Shown here in pieces: positions 57,901 to 63,990 of a stretch of DNA of 64,000 nucleotides. Source of the DNA: Pomphorhynchus laevis (Eukaryota > Acanthocephala > Palaeacanthocephala > Echinorhynchida > Pomphorhynchidae). The notes under the pieces are model-generated. The model did not search any database, was not told the origin of the DNA, and was given only the letters and a program-made list of their open reading frames with translations. Made by a program: the position numbers and the translations under genes. Position 1 is the stretch's first letter, and each line of letters opens with the position of its first letter. The stretch lies in assembly GCA_012934845.2 (NCBI GenBank), contig WNNJ02000564.1:52903-116902 (forward strand), read 5' to 3'.

Positions 57901-60488
57901 CTTTCTTGTATTCTCTCATGTGATTATTTCAGATTTGGACAAATTTTTGCAAACTGTATGATTTTTATAATGAAAATGATGATAAAACAGTTATTCACTT
58001 AAAAATGAATAAAATTCGTCTGACACTTGTAATCGAATACAAACCTATAAATATTCGTTTGTATAAACAAACGAAATAGAAATTTTAATTCGAGAGAAAC
58101 CGAATTTTTTATAAGGAAAATAATTGCTTTACAAAGAAAATATTTTATTTGAAGAACGCAAACATTATTGGTATTAAACATTAAATAAATGAAAATTATA
58201 AAGAAAATTATATTTTCTTTATATAAAAAAACTATAATATAAAAGTTCTTTATATTTTTATAATATAAAGAAATAGTGATTGCATAACAAAATAACTATA
58301 TAACAATACATTGAAATTGTAAAAAATAACATTAAATAAATGAAAATTTAAAGAAGGTACTTTTTTGCTCATATGTTTATTAAAGGTTCGAACGAATTTT
58401 CGTATACCAGATATAATATTTTTATAAAGAAAATAGTTATTCAAAAATAATTATTCGCTATAAAAGGTAAATAAAGTTTCAATTTTAAAAGTAAATAAAA
58501 TATGTTTGACACTTGTGATCGAAAACAAGTATAAACAAATATAAAATCTTATGTAATTATTTATTATTTATTATTATTTATCTTTGTTTGTAATTTATAT
58601 ATAAAAATTTATCTTAAATTTAAATTTATTTAAATGTATTATTTACTAATATTCCAAAATAATCATTATAATTATTATTTATGATGACTCCTAATTACAC
58701 AATAAAAAATAAAGTGCAGAAATTTTTTTTCTTAAGTTCAGAAAATTTTTATGGCTAATAAATAATATACTTTGTATTAGAATAAGATACTAGATAATCA
58801 AATTTCATCAGAGGAAATACGTCCTTAGCACGTATTTGGCTCTGCTGCTCTGTTGGGTCAAGGAATAGAGGCCGAAACCTGATAGCATAGACGTTCCTCC
58901 TGATAACCCTTATCCATATTCTAATAAATCGACTGTTAATAATTAGCCAATTCAATGAACATTGATTCTTATTTCATGAATTCTGTTTCATATTCAAATA
59001 CATCGAATATTATTTATAAGTCAATTCATAAAAATTGATTTTTTATTTAAAATTTCAATTTTAACTACATCAGATAATCAAATTTCATCAAAGGAAATAG
59101 AAACCGAAACCTGATAATAGTCAATTCATAAAATTGACTTTTATTTTAAATTTCAATTTTTTATTTTAACTTGATTTAAATTATAGAAAATCTTAAAACA
59201 ATTATTAATTTTATTATTTAATTATTAAATTTTGATTTAGCATTATTATGTTTTGTTTATTTTATAATTATATTAAATACGTAGACTCAGTTAGCTGATT
59301 TGAATGATAGTAAATGATAGAATTTGTATCAGAATAAGGATTAAAGGACATCAGGAGGAACTGCTATGTTATAAGGTTTCGACCCCAATTCCTAGACCCA
59401 ACAAATATAATATTATAAATTATAATATTATATTTAAATATAATATAATTCATATAATATATAATATATTTTTCATTACAAATAAAAATATGACATAAAA
59501 TTAAATTATTATATAATATAATTAAATATTAATTAAATATTAATAATTTTATAAATAATTAATTTAATGTAATAAATGTATATAACATTATAACCATTAT
59601 GTAATTATTTTAATATTATAAAATATTATCAATATTACTATTGCAATACTAATATTAATAATATTACTATTGTAATATTATTTTTGTAATATCGAAAAGT
59701 TAGAAAATGGCGTTAAGATTAAAATGCATTGATATTAAGTTGATCTATCTGTGATTGCCAGTGGGTGTTTTTCGAAGTACGGGACAGCGAAATAGATTAA
59801 GAAAAGACGCACAAGAATTCTGTCTGAACGGATTTTATCACGGAATTCATGTGAAGATGCACGCCATATAAACGCCTAAAATTTTAAATGAGAATTTTGC
59901 CAAAATGTGCTGAAAGGCTAGCGTTCCAAAATCTTAAAATATAAAATCTTAAAAAAAATCATTTGGCATTTTTTCAATTTTACGTACGTAGACTCAGTTA
60001 TCTGATCTTTATTTTGTATTTATAGTATAAAATACGTATACTCAGTTAGCTGATCTGATTCGTTTTAACTATAAAAGTACCGCTTTCATAACCCGAAATG
60101 TGATAATCGAATGAAAGTACATTTGTTATATGAGTTGCTATAAGTGTTCACTACATTTTAGATTGGAGAAAACGATTAAATATATTTTATTTAACGAAAA
60201 ATATAAAATATTATAAAATTTATTAAAACTAATATATTGCGCATGCATTCAGCTTATAATAATTTTTAATTTATTTTTTTTCATATCGTTTATATTTAGG
60301 TCATTGTGAATTTCGCAAAACATGGTGTTCATATCGCAATGAGAATAGCGGAAGCTCTACCGGAATTAAAAGTTAGATATTCTTCAAATAAAGCATTTAC
60401 TGTAAATACTACAATTGATATTCACAACGTAATTATCCCCGAGAAGTCAATTATATTGGTGGAATGGCCAGTTCGTCAACCAGCTTAA
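27819..60488 (+). CDS. CD98hc/SLC3A2-like amino-acid transporter heavy chain, 11 exons
   Basis: Eleven exons join in phase into 606 codons including the stop (605 aa): 27819-27983, 31535-31766, 31813-31995, 38504-38646, 41173-41379, 41454-41500, 43024-43228, 45215-45361, 45414-45548, 54124-54288, 60300-60488. The protein has a cytosolic N-terminus, one membrane span (about 72-94), then [13 protein letters not shown], where the cysteine matches the one that links human CD98hc to its light chain. An alpha-amylase-like (GH13) ectodomain follows. The usual nucleophile block GFRxD reads GFNFYAF, so glycosidase activity is unlikely, as in CD98hc. It would bring LAT-type light chains to the plasma membrane. 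The introns total about 31 kb and are filled with transposable elements. No exon carries a stop or frameshift, so the gene appears functional. Confidence 0.88.
28200..29790 (-). pseudogene. Decayed L2/CR1-like LINE in intron 1
   Basis: The minus strand at 29751-29536 reads [20 protein letters not shown] and [20 protein letters not shown] (RT fingers). At 29250-29100 it reads ADDILLYS and [20 protein letters not shown] in alternating frames (YADD block). These match the blocks of the plus-strand LINE at 49-53.3 kb, so it is an older member of that family. Stops and frameshifts throughout. Confidence 0.65.
29800..30790. other. Intron 1, AT-rich, no feature recognised
   Basis: Simple AT-rich sequence; nothing supportable. 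Confidence 0.4.
30800..31045 (+). pseudogene. Duplicated, dead copy of exon 1 and its upstream region
   Basis: From TTGATAAAGTGGGTTAAATT through the start codon this repeats 27700-27970, including MDDEVV. After six codons it hits TAA (GAAGTAGTCTAAG), and later pieces (CATTACGACTGMTGAACC, GAAGCACTTGA, CAAGAGTTCA) survive with deletions. It lies 3 kb downstream in intron 1. Confidence 0.85.
31535..31766 (+). CDS. CD98hc-like exon 2 (membrane span and neck)
   Basis: 77 codons plus one base. [15 protein letters not shown] precedes the membrane span, then [20 protein letters not shown] and the start of the barrel ([11 protein letters not shown]). The following 46-nt intron (31767-31812, GT...AG) is the shortest in the gene. 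Confidence 0.88.
31813..31995 (+). CDS. CD98hc-like exon 3 (barrel strands 1-2)
   Basis: Reads [40 protein letters not shown] and LVDRLHKKG. These follow the GH13 pattern (xxLDYLxxLGxxxIxxxP...FxxIDPxxGTxxDFxxLVxxxHxxG). It ends in phase 1 before GTAAGT. Confidence 0.88.
32590..32640. repeat. Strong hairpin in intron 3
   Basis: AACGGGCACAC (32599-32609) pairs perfectly with GTGTGCCCGTT (32625-32635) around a 15-nt loop. Possibly an element end; the sequence from here to 33090 has no recognised frame. Confidence 0.5.
33200..33940 (-). pseudogene. LINE ORF2, RT palm to C-terminus
   Basis: 246 codons: [11 protein letters not shown] (motif B), [13 protein letters not shown] (motif C, YADD), [30 protein letters not shown] (thumb) and a C-terminal region rich in R, L and W. 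It starts right at the family D insertion; motif A is not present upstream in any frame. Confidence 0.8.
33965..34095 (+). mobile_element. Family D fragment inserted in the LINE
   Basis: GTGTCAGAAACGCTTTTATT, CAATGTCACACAGGCAACCG, the hairpin around CCAGTGGGTACTTC and TTTCGATGCTAAAGTG match family D at 25.9 and 40.7 kb. The LINE loses roughly the RT motif A region across it, so insertion came with a deletion or replaced an internal segment. Confidence 0.65.
34057..35565 (-). pseudogene. LINE ORF2, APE endonuclease and RT N-terminus
   Basis: 502 codons. The start [10 protein letters not shown] replaces the usual ILQWNARG; the metal-binding asparagine is lost. [26 protein letters not shown] and STSHDLI follow as the remaining APE motifs. 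[20 protein letters not shown] is the RT finger block. The last codons run into family D sequence. The broken active-site residue and the split RT both mark a dead copy. Confidence 0.8.
35738..36831 (-). pseudogene. LINE ORF1 (gag-like, three zinc knuckles), frameshifted
   Basis: Two overlapping frames (36831-36220 and 36307-35738). The second holds [33 protein letters not shown] and [15 protein letters not shown], a triple CCHC-type nucleic-acid-binding array in which the first has lost its histidine. The first frame carries the region before the knuckles ([34 protein letters not shown]). The frames should be one; a frameshift near 36.3 kb splits them. Confidence 0.75.
36955..37830. repeat. 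Family E ends in intron 3, AT-rich between
   Basis: A left end (AGTTAACTGAGTCTACG) at 36968 and an inverted end (CCTCAGTTAGCTGATC) at about 37710, followed by a diverged core (ACATAACAGCGCGGCCAAATGC). The 650 bp between are simple AT-rich. Confidence 0.45.
38504..38646 (+). CDS. CD98hc-like exon 4
   Basis: After TTGCAG the frame continues the split glycine and reads [20 protein letters not shown]. It matches the GH13 block xVILDFVPNHTSxxHxWFx with the catalytic-site histidine replaced. It ends PSYMR before GTTAGT, phase 0. Confidence 0.88.
39050..39950 (+). repeat. Family E copies in intron 4
   Basis: A truncated end at 39054 (AGATCAAGTAACTGAGTCTAC) and a nearly complete copy at 39605-39945 with the GGAACTGCTATGCTATCAGG core and AACATAGTAGCGAGG. 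No coding capacity. Confidence 0.5.
40200..40960. repeat. Cluster of family D copies in both orientations
   Basis: Minus-orientation parts at about 40220-40550 (TTTCGGTTGCCTATGTGACA at 40495) meet plus-orientation parts at about 40550-40930 (CAATTAAGCAAAGTGTCGG at 40710). The whole is an imperfect inverted arrangement of the unit seen at 25.9 kb. Confidence 0.55.
41173..41379 (+). CDS. CD98hc-like exon 5
   Basis: 69 codons between TTTTTAAAG and [53 protein letters not shown]. The last is the GH13 region FWLxxGVDGFRxDA without its aspartate, so the domain is non-catalytic. Confidence 0.88.
41454..41500 (+). CDS. CD98hc-like exon 6 (47-nt microexon)
   Basis: [15 protein letters not shown] plus two bases, between ATAAAG and GTATGC. 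Its phase joins exons 5 and 7 exactly. It is too short to be found by frame length alone. Confidence 0.7.
41626..41673 (-). ncRNA. Solitary decayed hammerhead-like core (family C)
   Basis: Minus strand: GGACC-GAAAC (41673-41664), then CTGATTA-GGTCC (41637-41626). The 5-bp helix and GAAAC are intact, and CTGATGA has one change. GGTATT inside can pair with AATACT just downstream, as CGTAGG/CCTACG does in family A. It lies antisense in intron 6 and no tandem partner is present. Confidence 0.4.
41880..42231 (+). pseudogene. Protein disulfide isomerase fragment in intron 6
   Basis: Open from 41908, reading [46 protein letters not shown] and the [17 protein letters not shown] block. This is the a' thioredoxin domain of PDI with its CGHC changed to CGIC. 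Just upstream, another frame reads [10 protein letters not shown], so a one-base slip near 41921 breaks a longer homology. There is no ER-retention KDEL before the stop. Its phase does not fit splicing from exon 6. It is most likely a captured or retrocopied fragment. Confidence 0.7.
42240..43020. other. Rest of intron 6, no feature recognised
   Basis: AT-rich, with short AT repeats; nothing supportable. Confidence 0.4.
43024..43228 (+). CDS. CD98hc-like exon 7
   Basis: After TGTTTAG, one base completes the split arginine, then [20 protein letters not shown] and [17 protein letters not shown]. These correspond to the GH13 region ending before the NHD block. Donor CAG/GTAGGC, phase 0. The frame stays open about 110 bp further, but exon 8 fits only if the donor is used. 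Confidence 0.82.
43685..43755. mobile_element. Half copy of the hairpin element seen at 9520
   Basis: GCTAACAGAGGTTAGC, then GAAATATCAAAAAAATCCTC and CTTTGATCCAGCTCGAATAAT match the right half of the 9520-9645 element. Confidence 0.5.
43918..44460 (-). other. Coding-like minus-strand stretch, unassigned
   Basis: Minus frames read [40 protein letters not shown] (44385-44235) and, in another frame, [20 protein letters not shown] (44175 on). Composition suggests a real protein fragment, broken or spliced near 44.2 kb. I do not recognise it. Confidence 0.25.
45215..45361 (+). CDS. CD98hc-like exon 8
   Basis: 49 codons: [40 protein letters not shown]. The second block is the GH13 signature LLTLPGTPxxxYGDEIG. 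Donor CTG/GTAAAT; the next intron is only 52 nt. Confidence 0.9.
45414..45548 (+). CDS. CD98hc-like exon 9
   Basis: 45 codons: [40 protein letters not shown]. The PMQWD...NAAFS...WLP pattern is the GH13 region after the barrel. The same DNA in another frame makes a false extension of exon 8 into the intron. Confidence 0.9.
45885..46150 (-). mobile_element. Family E copy in intron 9 (minus)
   Basis: CCTGATAGCATAGCAGCTCC, ATACATCGTCTGTTATTTAT and the AATTGACTTTAATTTTAA body are in reverse orientation, preceded by a diverged partial core. Confidence 0.5.
46300..48150 (-). pseudogene. RTE-like LINE relic in intron 9
   Basis: Minus frames in order: [20 protein letters not shown] (about 47.65 kb), [20 protein letters not shown] and [20 protein letters not shown] (47.5-47.3 kb), [20 protein letters not shown] (47.2 kb), then [20 protein letters not shown] (46.4 kb). 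These follow the ORF2 blocks before the fingers (KIxRGKAPGxDxIxxEml), the fingers (NYRGIxLLxxPGK) and the late thumb of RTE-like LINEs. Frameshifts and stops throughout; the YADD block is not clear. Confidence 0.6.
48540..48745 (+). repeat. Duplicated LINE ORF1 segment ahead of the tandem repeat
   Basis: TTACACCCTTCCATCAAAAT to CATATCCAGTCACATCTCTG repeats 49540-49715 of the LINE's own first frame almost exactly. The 5' end of this LINE therefore contains a copied piece of its coding part. Confidence 0.6.
48761..48974 (+). repeat. 20-bp tandem repeat, about 10.5 units
   Basis: The unit TTCCAGATTATTCCTGTCAG is repeated with one base change and one half-unit. It sits directly before the LINE's first frame and may be its promoter array or a local expansion. 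Confidence 0.95.
49020..50250 (+). pseudogene. LINE ORF1 with PHD-like cysteine region
   Basis: 203 codons open from [13 protein letters not shown], with [14 protein letters not shown]...FTCGFC (Cys/His spacing like a PHD-type finger), then a serine/threonine/proline-rich stretch. The frame slips near 49.62 kb into 49612-49959, then breaks again near 49.96 kb. Downstream pieces read [18 protein letters not shown]-like sequence in other frames. ORF1 proteins of this type bind the LINE RNA. Confidence 0.55.
50309..51781 (+). pseudogene. LINE ORF2, APE endonuclease
   Basis: 490 codons: [50 protein letters not shown] and LSDHFLV give the APE active-site series, all present. It continues into a basic linker ([20 protein letters not shown]) and slips out of frame near 51.55 kb, where the RT begins in another frame. 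Confidence 0.8.
51690..53197 (+). pseudogene. LINE ORF2, reverse transcriptase (frameshifted)
   Basis: Pieces in alternating frames: [15 protein letters not shown] (51.72 kb), [20 protein letters not shown] (51.97 kb), [20 protein letters not shown] (motif A, 52.09 kb), [16 protein letters not shown] (motif B), [11 protein letters not shown] (motif C), [27 protein letters not shown], then a C-terminal SAPSWW...HLPIHIRQS block. The catalytic aspartates of all three motifs remain; at least two frameshifts lie before motif A and one near the end. Confidence 0.82.
53540..54075. repeat. Unclassified repeat with internal direct duplication
   Basis: 53615-53690 and 54000-54075 share CAAGTTCATC, ACCTAAGGACTCTATTGCCA and related pieces in the same orientation. 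An 84-codon plus frame and a minus frame lie here, neither with a recognisable domain. Confidence 0.35.
54124..54288 (+). CDS. CD98hc-like exon 10
   Basis: After TTAATTTTAG the frame reads [20 protein letters not shown], then [20 protein letters not shown] and [13 protein letters not shown]. It fits the end of the GH13 barrel and the start of the C-terminal beta domain (LRxYRxLIxLRxxxPxLxxG). A later AG (AACAG) would shift the frame into a stop, which fixes the acceptor. Donor GCT/GTACGT. Confidence 0.88.
54290..55340. other. Intron 10, first part, no feature recognised
   Basis: Contains a small hairpin AGAGAGTTTACTAAACTCTC at 54640 but no coding-like frame. Confidence 0.4.
55345..56345 (-). 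repeat. Four minus-orientation family E copies in a row
   Basis: Cores with AGTTCTTTCTGATGACMTMTAATCCTTATTC occur at 55470 and 55810, with further partial cores at 56085 and 56205. AT-rich bodies lie between them, and the run ends in AATACGTAAACTCATTAGCAG at 56325. Confidence 0.5.
56419..56603 (-). CDS. Nested small secreted protein, first exon
   Basis: From ATG 56603 on the minus strand, [19 protein letters not shown] is a clear signal peptide, followed by [20 protein letters not shown] and [16 protein letters not shown], tyrosine- and cysteine-rich. A good donor (TGCAG/GTAAAG) ends it at 56419, phase 2. No second exon was recognised. It lies antisense inside intron 10 of the CD98hc gene, and a broken paralogous exon sits 900 bp upstream. 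Confidence 0.45.
57365..57520 (-). pseudogene. Decayed paralogue of the secreted-protein exon
   Basis: Minus strand: [15 protein letters not shown] matches [15 protein letters not shown] of the exon at 56603, and the same TTGCAG/GTATAG donor follows. Two in-frame stops break it and the signal peptide is missing. Confidence 0.55.
57780..58540. repeat. Local tandem duplication, AT-rich
   Basis: 57830-58060 and 58270-58550 align through ATAACAATRCATWGAAATTG, AAATAAATGAAAATT and GACACTTGTRATCGAA. This extends the duplicated nested locus; neither copy codes. Confidence 0.5.
58755..59405. repeat. Family E copies, two minus and one plus
   Basis: The minus copy from 58765 (CTTTGTATTAGAATAAGATA to AATTGATTCTTATTTCATG) is followed by a second minus body ending CGTAGACTCAGTTAGCTGAT (59280-59300). 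A plus-oriented core follows at 59320-59400. Confidence 0.5.
59406..59980. other. Simple AT-rich DNA, no gene seen
   Basis: Mostly short AT repeats such as TATTAATATTA. The part from 59700 to 59950 is less biased but shows no frame or repeat end. Confidence 0.4.
59985..60065. repeat. Two family E ends back to back
   Basis: CGTAGACTCAGTTATCTGATC at 59992 and CGTATACTCAGTTAGCTGATC at 60035 are two copies of the element end in the same orientation, 45 bp apart. Confidence 0.5.
60300..60488 (+). CDS. CD98hc-like exon 11 (C-terminal domain, stop)
   Basis: 62 codons plus TAA after [40 protein letters not shown]-like beta strands ([20 protein letters not shown]) and [11 protein letters not shown]. 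This is the last beta domain of GH13-type proteins. AATAAA lies at about 60519. Confidence 0.85.
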   Translation, partial: VIVNFAKHGVHIAMRIAEALPELKVRYSSNKAFTVNTTIDIHNVIIPEKSIILVEWPVRQPA

Positions 60489-60857
60489 GAATGTAGCACA
60501 TTTTTCAATTGCGATGAATAAATAATTTAATTGTTTGCTTTATTTGCAATCTAAAGAGTATTTGATATTCTCGAATTTTATCTAATGAATACAAAATGGT
60601 GATTAAAATTTGAAATTGACGAATCGTAAAGAACTTACAATCGATTGAAGATTAAAAGCAAATGCCGATAGTTTATTATTTAGAAGATGTCGTGCATTTT
60701 ATATTTTGATATTTTATTATATAATATAACACTTTATCTGATTGGGAAACAATATTGTGGCACGCTACATCCACAGTGGAAGTAGCGTTGAATCGTGATA
60801 CAGACATCCTGAGTTCAAATTCGATCAGCACCAGTGTACGGAGTAAGCAGATAAAAG

Positions 60858-60904
60858 GGGTCGAAACGTGAAATGTTGGTAAGGGTCAACAGCTGATGAG
60901 ACCC
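60858..60904 (+). ncRNA. Hammerhead-like core, family B copy 1
   Basis: GGGTC-GAAAC (60858-60867) and CTGATGA-GACCC (60893-60904). The helix has the same position as in family A but different sequence with pairing kept. The loop carries GTT where the other copies have GTA. Confidence 0.55.
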
Positions 60905-61548
60905 ACCCAGACTGATTAGTAGTGTTCTGCTGTATCAAGAATAGGAACAATTTCTGTGAGGTATTATATAATATTACTAATATTATATGATATGATAATA
61001 TTATATATAATAAAATATTATTTAATATTTCATAAGATTAAAAATAAATAATTATTAATTTGAAAAATGTTCAATCAAATATTTGGATATGCAAGAAAAA
61101 ATCAAAAGTAATTTTATCTTATAAAATATTTTAATATCCAATTTTATTCATCATTATTTTTACATAGTGATATTCAGATGCCACTCATTCCAGACATATC
61201 ACTCACAAAAATATAATAGTTTTTAAGATTAGATCAGGTAACTTGTCCTTTATTACTGGGTGATCATTACCATTTACTCCGTCATCATTATTTTTACAGT
61301 GATATTGACTTGCAGCTCTTTCAAGACATGTCACTAACAAAAATATGATAGTTTTGTAGAAACCTAGGTTTCCAAAATAAATCGTTAGAATACGATCCCC
61401 TATCAAAATTCATATACATAAATGTATATGTCTGGCTGCTCCTACACCACTGGAGCAGCCAGACTAATATACATAACGTTGAATCGCGATACATATGTCC
61501 TGAGTTCAAATTCGATCAGCATCAGTGTACGGAGTAAGCAGATAAAAG

Positions 61549-61595
61549 GGGTCGAAACGTGAAATGTAGGTAAGGGTCAGCAGCTGATGAGACCC
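61549..61595 (+). ncRNA. Hammerhead-like core, family B copy 2
   Basis: Same core; the inner ACGT-GAA-ATGT-A could form stem III followed by a GTA cleavage triplet, but no stem I is evident. Confidence 0.55.
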
Positions 61596-62240
61596 ACCCA
61601 GACTGATTAGTAGTGTTCTGATGTATCAAGAATAGGAACAATTTCTGTGAGGTATTATATAATATTACTAATATTATATGATATGATAATATTATATATA
61701 ATAAAATATTATTTAATATTTCATAAGATTAAAAATAAATAATTATTAATTTGAAAAATGTTCAATCAAATATTTGGATATGCAAGAAAAAATCAAAAGT
61801 AATTTTATCTTATAAAATATTTTAATATCCAATTTTATATATCATTATTTTTACATGGTGATATTCAGATACCACCCCTTCCATATATATCACTCACAAA
61901 TATATAATAGTTTTTTAAGATTAGATCAGGTAACTTGTTCTTTATTACTGGGTGATCATTACCATTTACTCCGTCATCATTATTTTTACAGTGATATTGA
62001 CTTGCAGCTCTTTCAAGACATGTCACTAACAAAAATATGATAGTTTTGTAGAAACCTAGGTTTCCAAAATAAATCGTTAGAATACGATCCCCTATCAAAA
62101 TTCATATACATAAATGTATATGTCTGGCTGTTCCTACACCACTGGAGCAGCCAGACTAGTATACGTAACGTTGAATCGCGATACAGACGTTCTGAGTTCA
62201 AAGATGATCAGCACCAGTGTACGGAGTAAGCAGATAAAAG

Positions 62241-62287
62241 GGGTCGAAACGTGAAATGTAGGTAAGGGTCAACAGCTGATGAGACCC
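62241..62287 (+). ncRNA. Hammerhead-like core, family B copy 3
   Basis: Identical helix and core strands; the copy nearest the coding region, 54 bp before the unit is left. Confidence 0.55.
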
Positions 62288-62340
62288 ACCCAGACTGATT
62301 AGTAGTGTCCTGCTGTATCAAAAATAGGAACAATTTCTGT

Positions 62341-63740
62341 GAGGATAATATTTTGCCACAACCTGAAGAATTTCAGCTCACAGATGCATTCAAGTGCAAT
62401 AAATTTTATGCAAATTTTAGATATATCTCATTTTTCCCACGTTAAGGATGGGATTCATTTTTCTCAAATGATCCGTAACTATAATGCAAAGGGTAATATT
62501 ATGATTAGTTTTGACATCGTTTCTATTTTCACTAATGTGCCCACAAATAAAGGCTATTGAACTAGATGCAAAACTATAAGAGAAAAATTCGGATGACTCC
62601 TTTAAACTTCGGTCCACTCATTTAGAAGAGTGGACTGAATTGCTCGTTCTATGCACAAATAAAACAATTTTTGAATTTTATGAGAAAATGTGAATTAAAT
62701 AATATCACTAACAAAGGCTCAGATCCTACTGGACCTGATGCCGTAATGGAATAGAAGAGGTGTAAACAGACAATGATGCATATAGTGAAGAATTTTGTTT
62801 AACTTTCTGTTTTCACTCTGTATTTATTTACTAACCGACATTTAGTTTTTTAAGAAAACCTTTATTATTACTAAGATGGATGAAATAGTTATGTGGATTA
62901 TATCATATGTCGTATCCTATGATAAAATTTATTATATCATATTTGATGTAATAGGATTATATCAAACGTATCATATGTCGATAATACGTTTGCTATTTGT
63001 GATAACACAATTGATGTACATGACATATTAAGAGCAATAATAAAATTTTAATGAAAAAATTCAGTGAACAATAAAATTAGATTAACATTTTTAGATGTCG
63101 TCGTTAATAGAACATCAAATGATATTTTTAAAACATCCGTTTATTATAAAAATTCAAATAATTTAAATATTGCTTCATGGAATATTAATGTCCCAACATC
63201 TATGAAAATATCTGCTCCCAATTCTTTGTTTTTACGAAGTAAGATGATTGTTTCCGATATAAATTAACTTGAAACAAATAATAAGATAATTAGAATTCTA
63301 TTAGATAAAACCGGTTTTGGTACAAAAGTACCAAAACGGATAAACAATTTGTTTTTTGGCCCAGAACGAGAAAAGAAATACGTAAGATTACCGTTTATAA
63401 ATAATTTTTGGAATATTAATTTTTAAAGATTTGTGTCAAGCAATAAAACATCAAATACTTCAAATATTGTTTTGTATAATAGTAAAATAGCGAAGTTACC
63501 CAACATTTTAAAAAAGAAATCCAAACAATAATTATGGAGTTGTTTATAAAATTTCTTGTTTAGAATGCGATAAAATATATGTGGGTAATACAGGCCAACC
63601 ATTAGAGACTAGATTGAAACAACACAAATACACACTCAAAAATGGCCGGGGTAGCGCTATTGTAGACCATAGCTTAAATTTAGATCACAATATTGACTAT
63701 AATAATACTGTTGTTTTAGCAAAAAAAATGTTTAAAACAT
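62341..63740 (+). pseudogene. Canonical Penelope-like element, decayed coding region
   Basis: In order on the plus strand: GIHFSQMIRNYNAKGNIMIS and SFDIVSIFTNVPTNKG (RT motif A, 62.45-62.56 kb), KIRLTFLDVVVNRTSNDIFK and NNLNIASWNINVPTSMK (63.07-63.21 kb), then CLECDKIYVGNTGQPLETRL and KQHKYTLKNGRGSAIVDHSL (GIY-YIG, 63.56-63.69 kb). The endonuclease is C-terminal, as usual. YxDD is missing between the first two pieces, and the intervening sequence has stops. It differs from both elements at 11-15 kb. Confidence 0.75.
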
Positions 63741-63748
63741 AATCTTAC

Positions 63749-63850
<102 letters not shown>

Positions 63851-63954
63851 GTGGTATTGAACCGGTTGTTCACAAGATCACCCATTGATGATGCTTTCTA
63901 TTTAATAATATTAATTAAAATCGTGATAATAATGTAATAAACACAATTTATTTC

Positions 63955-63990
63955 AAAGCTTTCGGATAACCCTTCTTCAGCAACGATTTC
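63955..63990 (-). other. Penelope-like tail motif, hammerhead-like
   Basis: Minus strand: CTGAAGA-AGGGTTATCC-GAAAGCTTT. GGG/TCC would be stem II, and AGCT after GAA is palindromic and followed by T, like the minimal stem III plus cleavage position of Penelope-type hammerheads (GAAACGTC type). One unpaired A follows CTGAAGA and no stem I is seen before the window ends. Confidence 0.35.

Larger units (their letters stand above)
60785..62340 (+). repeat. Tandem 692-bp pseudo-LTR-like repeats (family B)
   Basis: 2.25 units with period 691-692 bp, from CGTTGAATCGYGATACA to TTTCTGTGAGG. Each unit has a hammerhead-like core and, in the complete ones, a strong hairpin GTCTGGCTGCTC/GAGCAGCCAGAC (61430-61464, 62122-62156). 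The last unit runs straight into Penelope-like coding sequence in the same orientation. Tandem repeats with hammerheads ahead of the open frame are the pseudo-LTR layout known for Penelope-like elements. Confidence 0.75.

Noticed and set aside
59400-59690. Short AT-rich frames
   Set aside because: Simple TATTAATATTA repeats without coding character.
61500-61530. GAGTTCAAATTCGATC in family B resembling a tRNA B box
   Set aside because: Spacing does not fit the B-box consensus, there is no A box, and no tRNA fold can be drawn.
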